DNA of 64,000 bases from Corinectria fuckeliana (lineage: Eukaryota; Ascomycota; Sordariomycetes; Hypocreales; Nectriaceae): assembly GCA_019137255.1 (NCBI GenBank), contig WPDH01000221.1, positions 62,001 to 126,000 on the forward strand. The letters run 5' to 3'. Within the stretch, counting starts at the first letter, position 1; the number at the start of each line of letters is the position of its first letter. A program made the position numbers and the translations under genes. Positions 20,836-32,126 of the stretch are shown here, piece by piece. The notes beneath the pieces were generated by a model that was not told the origin of the DNA, made no database searches, and was given only the letters and a program-made list of their open reading frames with translations.

Positions 20836-23369
20836 CTATGCCCTTGCTTCCACGGTGACAGCCTCGCCGACTTCGATAGTTGGATACTGGGTTTCCTTGC
20901 TAGGGTGGTCGCTCGGAGTAGGAGGGTCGTGCCGCATGTGAACCCCGAAGTAGACTTTGCCATCAAACCTCCTCGTCTTGGCGAGCGTCACGTACGGTTC
21001 TTCCCTTTTCTCGGCCGTTTCTTGATCCACGCACACCATCTGACAGCGGCGGCATGCCCCGAGAAGCTTGAAGTTCTGGTGGCCAATACAGACCGAGGCC
21101 CATTTGTCTTCCGCGAATGCTTGGTGCCCTCTGCTACCGTCTGCTTGCCCAAGCACAATGTTTGCGCGAAACGCCCTATCCGTGACGGTATTCCCGCCTC
21201 TGCCGCATATCTCCCTGTTCAGCGCGTCGACACTGGCGCTGTGGACCATCAAAATGGGACTCTCGTTCGAAAGAAGTATTTTCCCGGGATGCTGCTGTTC
21301 GGAGTCCGAATCGGGAGGAGAGGGCATATCCGGGAAAGATCCGGGCAGTCTCTGGGCGGTGCTTGGTTCTTGATGCCTCTGCATCTGCGCTTTCGAGAAT
21401 CGACTGCTCGCCCCAAGACCGCCTGGCGGAAACCTGGCCAACAGGCACGGTACGCCGAGCGATTTGGAGAAGAACTCGTTGATCTCGTCAGAGGTGTACA
21501 GTTGTGCCGAGATGTTATCACCACAAACTCGTGACTGTAGATGTTTCACACCTGTATCAATAACTGATGGGTTTGCAGACAAGGGTATCGAGATTTGGGC
21601 TGGACAGCCTTGGACACGTTTGCCACGGTATTCAACTACCAATACGCCCTGGTCGAAATCCAGATTCGGCTGCAAGAGAGCCATCCTCGGGCAGCGCTTT
21701 TGGCTAAGGGCATGTCCAGATCCTTGGTGTATTAGACACCATTCTCGGTCCCATGCAAGTCCTTCAGGTCGAATCTCCCACGGGATACCTTGTGAAATCG
21801 AAAATCCGCTACAACTCTTGATGGGGTAGACGGTAATGGCTTTGACTCGAAGCGAAGCCTGCTTCTGAGGGAGGCTAGCTTTATAAGGGTTAAAATCCAC
21901 AGCTCTCGCTTTTGGCAGCGTCGTCTCTCGGAAAAACTCCTCCACAAAGCTGACGAAACGATCAACGTCTGATATTGTGCTCATCGCACCAAGGCTAGCC
22001 CGAATAACTCCAGTAGGCTTGCCTGAAATGATGTCGTTTTCTGCACCGCATCTGAATCCGACCGAGAAGTTTCGTTTCATCTCCCACGGTTGTAAGTCCA
22101 GTGCCGAAGCTATCCCCCCTGGGCTGCAAAGTCCTCCAGTCCGAACATGCATCATTTTCAAATTTGCAAGCTTCTCGAACTCAGCTAGGCCCGTCCAGGC
22201 GCCTAGACTGTTTCTCAGATTAAAGGACACGGCCGGACCAGTCCCAAGCGTTTTTGAGTCGCCGCAAGAGTCGGTATAAACCCAACAGACAGGCGCCCCG
22301 TTGGCATGCCGCAAATGCCTTAATCCGTCAAGCAGACGTTGGGTCAAATATGACGTGTGTGCACTCACCCGGTGCATTGATCCGAACAGCTTTCGATGAA
22401 TCCTCAGTGCAATATCCAGAGCGATTATGCTATGGAATGGCAGGGTGCCGTCTTCCAGTCGCTCGTGGAGGAAATGCGACTTCGGAGCATGCCACTGCTC
22501 CTTGCCGCAGACGACCATATCAACAGTGCCTCCACCAAAATACTTGCGACGGTCAAAAACTTGCTCCGCAGAACGTCTCACAACGAGGGCACCAAGATCA
22601 GGGAATCCGAATATTTTGTACAGACTGAAAACGATGAAATCAGGAGAAATGCTGGGATCGTCGAGGTTGAGAGGGGATGTCGCACTGAAGGAAGATGCAT
22701 CCAACAATGTGAAAATCCGGGATTCAGATCTGACATTTGTCTTCTTCAAAGCTTTGCTCCATGATAAGGGATATCGTTTCCCATCCACATGAGATTGGGC
22801 TGAATATGAGAAGAGCGTTGTGCGAGGCTGCTGGTGAATAGAGTTGCTGAAGGGATTTGCGCCATCTATACAAGACTGGATGCCCTCGTCGTCAAGACAC
22901 AAGCTGTCGAGAGCTTCTTCTCGGGCTCCGACTAAACTGGTGTGGCAAGCTTGGTGATAGGCATAGAAAAACCCTTCAGGTTGAGACCTCATAGCATCGA
23001 CGACAAGTTTGACACCAGCTGTAGCATTGGCAACGAACACCAGGTCGTACTCAGAAGGATCGGCGCCGAAAAAAGACAGGAGGTTCATACGAGTATCTTC
23101 GATACGAGAGGTCGAGTGTTGGGAAGATGAGGACGCGGAATGTGGGTTGCCGTAGAGGACTGAGGACATCTCGGAGGCAAAGATATCCATGACGGACTTG
23201 GCGCATAAGGTGGTTCCAGCATGATCAAGATAAGTGGAGTCTCGGGGATAATTAGAAGGCTGAACGGCGAGACCGGGTTATGGAACAACGAACCTTTGAT
23301 CATGGGATATTCGCTCTTCCTGAAACCCTCGACGGCCGCGTTGTACTTGGGACTACTTGGGAGGACCAT
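20836..23369 (-). CDS. hxB: Molybdenum cofactor sulfurase
   Basis: Sulfurates the molybdenum cofactor of xanthine dehydrogenase and aldehyde oxidase-type enzymes, using Cys as sulfur donor; known as HxB in Aspergillus. Two exons, 23369-23294 and 23240-20836, 826 residues. The start is the ATG of MVLPSSPKYN; a longer frame begins only with TTG. The NifS-like PLP domain (1-430) shows YLDHAGTTLCAKS, DLVFVANATAGVK, the PLP lysine in FSLYKIFGFPDLGAL and the catalytic-Cys loop HVRTGGLCSPGGIAS. The C-terminal MOSC region shows ITVYPIKSCSGF, GLAWDREWCLI, AFRANIVL and LGACRRCQMVCVDQ. The intron donor is GTTCGT, a less common form. The gene is convergent with the GH15 gene, with 202 bp between stop codons, so their 3' UTRs may overlap. 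Confidence 0.93.
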
Positions 23370-24778
23370 CTTGTCAACTGTCCTGGGTAGATAGGCGAAC
23401 TCCAAGACGGGAACGGGTCTTGGGGGTGCAGAGGAACAGTTATAGCCGACGGAAACAGAGGCAACCGCTAGACGGATGTTTGCAGTCTTCCCGAGACTTG
23501 TTTGCTATCATGGGCGATGAGCGAGCGGGTGGGGCACGGCGGTGAAAGTGGAAGCTGGTAAGACAGGCAAGCAAGCGGAGATGCAGGTGACGGGACGGAA
23601 CAAGAGACGGTGAGAGACGGTGAGATGTCTTCAAGTCTTGTCAATCGATTCCTCCAATATTCGACAAGTGACGATGTGAGAGCATGACAGGCGAGAAAGA
23701 GCCAGCCCTGTTGAGGCCGTATCGCTGGTCTTTAAAGAGCAATCGCCGCCACAGTTCCCATGATGTAAGGGCGAGGGCGATTGATAGCAGAGCGGCGAGC
23801 CCCAGCAACCCACTGGACCTCCTGGCTCCTGGCCCAAAGCCGGAGATCGCCACCCTCCAGCCGAACCCTGGCGCTGCTCTTCATTGGCCCGAGGCTACTA
23901 AGTACATACTACTAGTATTGCGCGTGGGAAGCAAACTGAACAGTCTTCGCACTATCCGCGCACTGTCATTTCAGCGCTCGGCTTGCCCAGCGTGCACAGT
24001 GCGGTCCACACTTGACGCGCCGCACTAACGCGGTAATCTAGGTACGTACCTCAGCTTACCCCAGAGCGGCTGCATCAAACCCGCAGCCGTCACAGCGCCG
24101 CCGCAGCGCGCCTCGCTCAGCTCCACATTTGGCCAGCGGAGCGCAACGCAACTCGTTCCGTCTCGTCTCGTCTCCAACTCAGCCTCCTCAACTTCCCTCC
24201 GTCACATCGCCATTGCATTCGCTGTGAGGTGAGGTCTGCTGGAGCGCAACTACCCGCAACAGCGCCATCGGCACCTATACAGCCTCGTTTGCTCGTCCAA
24301 TTAGTTCGTCACTCCCGATTTTCCATCATTTCTTTCTCCCTCTCCCCGTTGTCCTTGGGTCACCTCGTCGACCCAAAGCTGATCGGCAGCCTCGCGTTTC
24401 TACCTTCCTTGCCTCCCAACCAACCTCCTTGGCATCTCCAATCCGGTCTTCACCATCGTCATCGTCACACTCCTCTTCCTCATATCTTGTCTCCTCTCCC
24501 CGTTATTCCTTCCCTGTGCCGGGGTCTTTAGCCCTCTAGCTACCTTCTCCATGGCGCCTCTTTGGCATCCCTCCACGTTTTCTTGCTTCTCTCCCTACTT
24601 CTTTTGCTGGTCCAGAATCTGTTCAGGATGATTTCTCTAACCGCAATCATGTCGCCCATCAATAGGCTCCGCCTCCAATCAGGCCTGAATCACTCTCCTA
24701 TTAAACAAGCACAGGCCAACCTCAGCTTGATAAGATCTTGTTCTTATGCTAGCTTAAACGCCTCCGACACAGCCGACA
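23370..24778. other. Divergent promoter region between hxB and ARS2
   Basis: No supported gene; the minus-strand frame at 23853-23641 has a hydrophobic stretch but starts with GTG. The right part (24190-24778) is pyrimidine-rich and probably the ARS2 leader. It has upstream ATGs: one at 24551 with a 26-codon ORF ending at 24631, and one at 24628 whose frame overlaps the ARS2 start. Confidence 0.4.
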
Positions 24779-27579
24779 ATGGATTCATATACATCTTTCA
24801 GGGAGGCCCTTGCTCGGTCCCCAGTCGAGAGAAGCTACGGTCGCGAAGACTCGCGACCCAAAGAAGACCGAACCGAACCTTTCTACCGCGGGAGATCTCC
24901 AGGTGCGTTCTCTCACAATCTTGAGGCCTTTCCGCTCCGCTTCCCCAGGGTCGTACCAGATACCCCTTTGACGGTGTGACCCTTCCCGAAAGTGGCTCTG
25001 ACCGTAGTTGCATAGCTCATGAGCGCCGTGAGCGTCGGCGCTCCCGCTCCCCCGCCGCTGTCGATCGGTACGAGCCTCGGTCCCGTCGAGATGATCGAGA
25101 CCGAGACGACCGACGTCGCATAGGCTCGCCTCCTGCCAATATCGATCGATATGTCCCAGGCCAGGAAGCCCCTGTCTCCGCTGGAGGCATAGCCGCCAAT
25201 CCTCTTGCTGATCCCGTCAAACTCCCTTATCAAGTTGGCTTCTCATACTTTGGAGAGTGGTGGAGAATGAACGAGAAGATCAAGGACGATAAGGAGAGGA
25301 TCCGAACTGGTCGCCGGCCCCAGGAAAGAGTCCGCAACCCCAGAGAAGCACAAGAAGAACGCGAAAAGGAAAAGATCAAGATCCAAGCCGCCTACGACTC
25401 CTACAAGGAGGAACTGCAGGCCAAGATGGCACGTACCTTTGTGGCTGAACACAAGAAGGAGCAATGGTTCAAGGAAAGATACGTGCCAGAGATTCGCGAC
25501 GACTTCCGAGGGAAACTGAACGAGGTCCGACGAGGAGCCTACACCCAGTGGGAGCAAGATCTTGAATCTGGAACTTTTGATAAATTCTCACTGGAAGGAC
25601 TCCCTAAGAGCGAAAGCAATGGGGCTGGTGGTGTCGTTGAGAAAGAGGAAGGTGAGGCGACCGCCACGAATGAGATTCTCGGAGTTGGCGACCTCGTTCC
25701 AGGCAATGGTGCAGACATCCGCGACGAGAATCAGTTTCAGCCGACCCTCCTCATCAAAACAATCGCTCCCCACGTCAGTCGTCAGAATCTGGAGGCGTTC
25801 TGCAAGGAATATCTTGGCGAGGAGGAGGGTGGCTTCAAGTGGCTTTCTCTGTCCGATCCCAATCCTAGCAAGCGGTACCATCGTATTGGTTGGGTCATGT
25901 TGCATCCCTCCTCAGAGACGGCCGTCCCTATTGATCGTGCTGATCCCAAGGATGAAGATGGAGATGAGCCGATAACTTCGCCTCAACCAGTCTCTACTGC
26001 CGAGAAGGCTCTTGATGCCATCAATGGCAAGACAGTGAAGGATGAGGTTCGGGGCGACTTTGTGTGCCATGTGGGAGTCCACAACCCCCCTGTTCATCCT
26101 AGGAAGAAGGCACTCTGGGATCTCTTTTCTGCGCCCGAGCGTATTGACAAAGATCTCCTGCTAGTCCAGCGCATTGTCAACAAGTTTGAGGAAGACTTTG
26201 GCTCTGACTTCCAGGCCATGTTGAAAATCGAGGAAAAGGTTGAAGATTTGAAGAACGCTGGGCTTATCCAGCCCGCCGTGGCCCCAGCGTCTTCGAAAAA
26301 GGTCAAGAAGTCTCGAGAGGTCGGCATGGATGAAGCCATGGACGAGGAAGAAGACGGCATCATTGACATTGACGATGAAGAGGAGGAGGGAGCCGTCGAC
26401 GATGAGGAGGAGGTCGACAGCGAGGAACTTCTCGTCAAGAAGAAGAACCTCGACCTGTTGATCGAATACCTGCGTCGCGTCTTTAACTTCTGCTTCTTCT
26501 GCGTCTTCGAAAGCGACTCTATTCATGAGTTGACTCGAAAGTGTCCTGGCGGTCATCTCCGTCGACCTCGCACCACGCTCTCTTCCTCGGCCAGAGCAGT
26601 TGCCTACGCAAGTGCCAATGGCGAGCCCTTCCCTGGCAAGAAACGCAGTGAGGCTGCTGAAGAAAACGAGGGCGAGGCTGTGGACGGGGATAAGAAGTTC
26701 CGAAACACGTCTAGCAAGACTGAACAGCAACTTCTTCGAGCCTACAACTGGGTGAAGACGTTTGAGGACAAACTGACTCAAATCTTGGACCCCCACTCGG
26801 TTGATATGCGAAAACTTGGCGGGCGCCCAGCTGAAGAGGCAGTCGAGGAAGAGCTCCTCAAGCATGTCAAGCAGGAGGACGAGCACAAGTGGAGGTGCAA
26901 GGCTCCCGAGTGCTCGAAGCTGTTCAAGGAGGAACATTTCTGGAAGAAGCACGTCGAGAAGCGACACGCCGATTGGCTTGATGGCATGAAGCAGGAGGTA
27001 CTTATTGATGATGCGTTCAAGAGAGAGCTCCCATGCTGACACATGATTATATAGTTCGAACTTATTAACGCGTACGTTATAGACCCTGCACATATCGCGC
27101 CCTCCAGGACCGACGCCAATTCGAACGGCCACTTCCCACCCGCAAATGGCCAGGCGACCACCGGAACCCCCCGTGGCTTCAACCTCAACAACTTCTCCAT
27201 GAACGGCATGATGGGAATGCCAGGCTTCCCGATTCCTCCGGGCAACTTCCCTCCCATGTTTGCTGGCATGCAGGGTGGTGGCGGTGGTGGTGGCGGAGGT
27301 GGTTGGAACCCAATGGGCGATGACCGGTCCGGAGGGCCCATCCGGCGAGGAGGCATGCCCGGCGGACGCGGCCAGTTTCGTTCAGGGCCATATGATCGCC
27401 GTGGAGGCAACCGATGGGACGGCGGTGCCGGCCGCAACCGCGTGGGCGGCTCGCGCTGGGGAGATGGTGCGGGAGGCGCCACAGGCGGGCCCCGCGAAGC
27501 TGTCCAAGGTCGAAGCCTCAAAAGCTACGAAGATCTCGATCAAGTTTCTGGCGGTGGCGGCGGAGAGCTCAACTACTAG
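24779..27579 (+). CDS. ARS2: Serrate/ARS2-family zinc-finger protein
   Basis: ARS2 links the nuclear cap-binding complex to RNA processing and decay machineries. Exons 24779-24902, 25016-26997 and 27055-27579 give 876 residues. Order: Arg/Asp/Ser-rich N-terminus (RRERRRSRSP), then the Serrate/Ars2 N domain from about residue 115 (LPYQVGFSYFGEWWRMNEKI, DSYKEELQAKMARTFV). Next come a middle region resembling an RRM (TLLIKTIAPHVSRQNLEAF), an acidic block (EEEDGIIDIDDEEEEG), the conserved LDLLIEYLRRVFNFCFFC segment and one C2H2 zinc finger (WRCKAPECSKLFKEEHFWKK with HVEKRH). The last part, FELINAYVIDPAH, is read across the third-exon joint, and a Gly/Arg-rich RGG-like tail follows. The second intron has a GCTGAC branch site. 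The acceptor of intron 1 is the second of two nearby AG sites; the first would create an immediate stop. Confidence 0.93.
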
Positions 27580-28145
27580 ATTGGTTTCGGCGAGCGGAGG
27601 AGCAAGGCGACGAATGGGAGGGAAATATGTTAGTGGGCAGACTCGTTCTTTTCCACACCGCGACTCGTGGGTTCCATGGCCGTTAAAATCTCGGATTGTC
27701 AAGGGGGTTACCTAAGATGCTACGAAAGCCCTGGATGCCCCGTGTAGAATATCTCGTGATTGCTTTTTGGCCCTTTTCTATTTGCAGGAAATTTGGGAAA
27801 TCATAAGCAAGTTTAAACAGATGATATTTGGTCTTGCTTGGTCTTATAAAACCTCTTTGGACAGGTCATTCCATGTAGGCTGCTGGCGACTGCTATGGCC
27901 ATCCTCATCAGCAGCTCGGTGTAGGCCAGATGCCAGCATGTAAAGGTCAGTCTCGGTGAGCACCTTGTGTGGCTGAGGTGTGCTAAAGCAAGATCTCGCC
28001 ATGGCCAATCACAGGCCTCGATAAGACATTTTTCACTGTCATCCACCCCTACCGCCCACCTTTTTTTTCCCTTCAGGTATTCCTGCAACTCCAAGTTCAG
28101 TCCAGCCGGCAAAGTCCATCTACCAGAACTCGACAAGGCGCAAAG
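27580..28145. other. Intergenic between ARS2 and PXR1
   Basis: ARS2 3' flank and PXR1 promoter; nothing further seen. Confidence 0.4.
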
Positions 28146-29314
28146 ATGGGACTTCTCGCTGAGGGCAAGATGTATGCATCCCAACCCCCGTATCACCATG
28201 TCTCTTCACCAATCGCTAACTCCTCCACTGCAGCCGGAGTCGGATCAACAAGGATCCCAACAACACCAAATGGACCCGCGATACCACCACCTTCGGGCAG
28301 AAGATCCTGCGAGCCCAGGGCTGGCAACCGGGTCAGTTCCTCGGAGCCGCCGACGCACCACACTCCGAGCTATACACCGCTGCGAACGCGTCGTACATCC
28401 GGGTTTCGCTGAAGGATGACATGAAGGGGCTGGGCTTCAGTCGGTCCAAAGAGGATAAGGTCACTGGCCTCGACGTGTTCCAGGACTTGCTCAGCCGACT
28501 GAACGGCAAGTCGGAGGTCGCCGTTGAGGAGGACCGTCAGGTGCGGTTGGCTGTCGCCGCCAACTGCTATGTCGAACAGCGATGGGGGCCCATGAGATTC
28601 GTTCGAGGCGGTCTCCTAGTGGGCGACGAGTTGAAGGAAGTGCCCAAGGAAGAGGCGGATTCCGATGCGTCATCGAGCGAGCCTGAAGCCAAAGAGGAGG
28701 TCGGTGTGGTGGAGGTGGACTTGGATTCGGTTGCTAAGGACTTCAGAAAGGAAAAGAAGTCCAAGAAGCGGAAAGCCAGCGACGATGGCGACATGGAAAT
28801 ATCTGAGCGAGAATCCGAGTCAAAGAGCAAAAAGAGGCGAAAGAAGGAGCGCAAGCTAAAGGACGTCAACGACAGCACCGACGACGCAAAGGCCAAGAAG
28901 AAGGAGAGGAAAGAGAAGAAGTCCAAGTCACGCTCCAAGAAGGACTCCAAGGACGAAGACGAAGCATCAGACGACCGGTCGAAGAAGCGACAGGCCAAGA
29001 GGGAAAAGAAGGAGAAGAAGGAGAAGAAGAGGCGCACAAAGGAGGCGTCGGATGCTTCAGTCTCGGCTAGTCTCGCGGCGACGCAGGAATTCACCCCTGC
29101 TGGATCAGAACCGGGTACGGGAACAACTACCCCGTCAGGCACAGGGTCTTCGACGCCCCGAGCAAGCCGTAACTTTGTGAGGTCACGATTCATTGCGCAG
29201 AAGAGGCAGGCGATGATGGATACCACGGCGTTGAACCAGGTTTGTGGCCACCTTCTCTTGCTGATTAAATTCACCAGTGCTAACGAACAACAGATCTTCA
29301 TGGTCAAGGCATAG
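28146..29314 (+). CDS. PXR1: PXR1/PinX1-like G-patch protein
   Basis: Nucleolar G-patch protein needed for pre-rRNA and snoRNA maturation; the animal homologue PinX1 also inhibits telomerase. Exons 28146-28171, 28234-29239 and 29294-29314 encode 350 residues. The first exon has only 26 nt and the last 21 nt (IFMVKA). The family start is seen across the first joint: MGLLAEGKIRSRINKDPNN, then the G-patch QKILRAQGWQPGQFLGA and KDDMKGLGFSRSKED, and GLDVFQDLLSRLNGKS. RRWG-type contacts appear in YVEQRWGPMRFVRGG. The C-terminal half is a very Lys/Glu-rich low-complexity tail (KKERKEKKSKSRSKKD) that fits nucleolar localisation, ending in SRNFVRSRFIAQKRQAM. In the family the G-patch activates the DEAH helicase Prp43. 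Confidence 0.93.
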
Positions 29315-29749
29315 AGCGAAATGCTTCTTCAGGCGCTAAGGAGCAGCAAGGCATATAATTGGAGAGCGCTTAGTTCGAGGCTGCCAGTGTCCACTCTGCA
29401 GAAGGCACTGCAGACACTTTTGAAGATTGACTTGGGCGTCTTGGGTGGATTAAACAGATTTCACGCATTTTTCGGAGCGGTAGGGAGCTTGAGCCTAGTT
29501 TCTGGACAAAATCATACGAAGTGGGTGTGTGTGTGATTGATGAACACATGATTAAGTCATCACTCCATAAAGCACACAGCAGAAGAGTTCTACCTTGTTT
29601 CATGTTCGTTATTACTACAGTCTGACGGCAGTGCTGAAATCATCTCGACAAGCACCGCTCTGGATTCCGGCGAACCACCTTTCTCCATCACTGGTATCAT
29701 ATTATACAGAACCCCCTCGGTCGGCCATCGTGCGCTTAGTTCATGGAAT
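29315..29749. other. Convergent 3' flanks of PXR1 and the small gene
   Basis: No gene seen; contains a short GT repeat near 29522. Confidence 0.4.
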
Positions 29750-30102
29750 TTATTTGCCAGCGTTCCTGCCAAAGTTGCTGCGCAAGGGGTTAATGACTTA
29801 TCCCATACAGAGAGAAGATGCAAGGAGGCAGATTGGGTGCGTACTTGTGGAAGAAATTGCTTATGAAGCCGCCCTTGGCTTCCTGATCGGACATGCTAGC
29901 GCGGCGGGCGGTGTTGGCATCGGTGCCGCGTTTCTGCTCTTGCAGGCTGGCAAAGGCAGGCATGATACCCGAGCTCAACTGGTCATGAGGGTTAGTAGAG
30001 TGAAGGGGGAGGGGAGGACCTATGAAGACAAGGAGGACGCACCCGACGGCGACCGGTGGACTCGGTAGTGGTGGTGTTGGTTTGGGGAGTTTCGGGATTC
30101 AT
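29750..30102 (-). CDS. Small protein of unknown function (73 residues)
   Basis: Not assigned to a family. Three exons, 30102-30043, 29978-29845 and 29777-29750, with strong donors (GTGCGT, GTACGC) and acceptors (CCAG, GCAG) and a CTAAC-like site in intron 1. All joints keep frame. The chain opens with a Thr/Asn/Glu-rich stretch, then GRRRLSSGIMPAFASLQEQK, ARRASMSDQEAKGGF and FFHNNFGRNAGK. Two basic-plus-serine motifs (RRLS, RRAS) look like protein kinase A-type sites. There is no signal peptide or membrane segment. The splicing evidence is better than for most short frames here, which is why it is listed. The C-terminal exon of nine codons is the least certain part; reading through the second donor gives a different short tail. 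Confidence 0.6.
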
Positions 30103-32126
30103 TGTGATGGTAGAGATTGTCGATGAGGACGAAGAGTGGTAGGTGGTATTTAATGTGTAGTAGTAAGAGGGCTTAGTCTTGGAGGGTCCTGAAGATCTGG
30201 TTGATTGAAAAGGAGGGAAGGAGAAAGCGGGAGACGGTGGATCTATATGCCTTATATGCAATCCCGCTTGTCTTTCGATGACTGGGTACCAGCCTACCCT
30301 CCTCCATCGCCCGCAACTGTTCACATCATGCTCAAAGGCTACATACTTCGTACAGTACCTACTAATTAGTATGCTTCCACAGAACTGAAAGCCTGCCTGC
30401 GTACCTCCCTCCCTTCAAGCAGCCAACTAATGACAAACCCGGCATTGTCGATCCTAGCCCGCAACGGGATGGCAGGTACCTATGTAAGCTTCGCCTAAAG
30501 CGTAATCCACACCCCGGCCCCGCTTCGCCGAGCTCCCATGTGAGTGTCCATGACCAAGGTGGCGTCCCCCTCGCCAATCGCCGTCGGCTTGTTCGAACCG
30601 GCCTCCCCGCAAATTCAAGCCCTGAGTCTGAGGGGCGGACGGACGAGACCAGGGGGCTTTCAAAGCGGGGGGACTGCAGTGGGCTGTGATGGGGCTGCGG
30701 GCATCTGAGCATCATCATCGTCGCTTGGTGATCGAAGTACGTACTTCGTAGTCCGCCAAGTACCAAACGCTACGAATTGTGACACTACGGCATCCTGTTG
30801 TTGCAGTGTAGAAAAGTCAGGGTCACGCCACCACCCTTCTTCCTCCTCCTCCTGTTTCTCTCCTCTCTCGTCCCTCGTCGCAATGGCGATGACCAATCAC
30901 CAAGAATACGCCGTATGTATGACGCCCAAAGCAAACCCTTGTTTCCTGCGAGTAACAAACACGGGTCCCCTTCCCCCCCACCCACCCGTTTTACGTGCAT
31001 CGAGAGGGGCAGCCTTCGCTTCATAATAGCTTGCCTCACACTAGGGACCGGAAAGAATCCAACGCGAGCTGGTGAACATGCACTGACTGACTGACTGACT
31101 GACTAACTGACTGACTAAATAAATGAATGAATGAATGACTGCTCTCCTCGATCTCGGCACTTGGCGCACAAGAACGAACGCCGAGGAGGGGCCTTGCAGT
31201 GGGGTCCTTTGGGCGGCCGATGGGACCGGCCGACCTGGAGGTTTGCGAGCGGCGGCCGGATACGAAAGCCGTAAAAGAGAGGGATAAGCTGAGCCTTTCC
31301 TGTAGTTGGTTGGCCTTGGGCCTCGCTATGAAAGAGAACATCCCAATGCGTGGTTGGCTGAATTCCGCCTATTAACGAACACAGGAATGCTGAAGGCTTC
31401 TACTATGTAGCACGTAGCGGGGGCATCGTTCACATCACACCACAGTTGAGATGCGAGGCCAACCCTTTAATAAGACAAAAGTAAATTAGATTCTCTCAAT
31501 TGATAGGGTCATGCATTTTCAATTAATGTTTGGTTTTCCTTCAAGTCTATAAGCTAGCTAGTTGTTACTCGACCAGTGACAAACTAGACTAGGACTTTTA
31601 TAAGTTAAAGCTTTACCTACTCCCGGTACCATGTATTCTTTATGTAGTCTTCGCGAGCACACTTCCGTCCTTCGTACTCGGATTCAAACGCTGGTCCTCA
31701 GCCACACGCCACAGCACTGCACTACCATTGTGGCACCGGTCAAGAATAAACACTTCGCACATATCCCTGCAATCTTATCAGAGAAGCCGCTGGAGCCTCG
31801 TCATCAACGCTCCGAACGAGGTCCAGACGACACAACAACCACTCGCCAGGCACCACGACCGAATTCGCAGTTGCAAATCCCGACTTCCTTGTGGCAGCCA
31901 TCCTCCATCTCGTAATCGTCCGTCCCCTGCCAACTGCGCCGCAAGCACGTGTCTGATCACCTTCCTCTACTCTCTCTCGCGGGGCGCCCATGACCTGCCC
32001 AACCTCAACTCCCTGAGCTATAGTCAGCCCTGCCTGCTGCCCGCGGACTACGGATTTCTACCTATGCAGACCCTTCGGCCACGCCCTCGCCCTGGCCCCG
32101 CGTTTCGCAGATGACGAGACCCGATA
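30103..32126. other. Long intergenic region with microsatellite
   Basis: No supported gene. Includes the promoter of the small gene at its left, the CTGA/AATG microsatellite at 31081-31140, an AT-rich stretch at 31470-31620 and a weak tRNA-like relic on the minus strand near 31680-31740. The last 200 bp should be the leader of the DUF1746 gene. Confidence 0.4.
31081..31140. repeat. Compound microsatellite (CTGA)n-(AATG)n
   Basis: About nine imperfect CTGA units change into AAAT/AATG units. Confidence 0.8.

Noticed and set aside
23641..23853. Minus-strand frame with a hydrophobic stretch between hxB and ARS2
   Set aside because: It begins with GTG, lacks an ATG for the hydrophobic part, and shows no splice partner or family resemblance.
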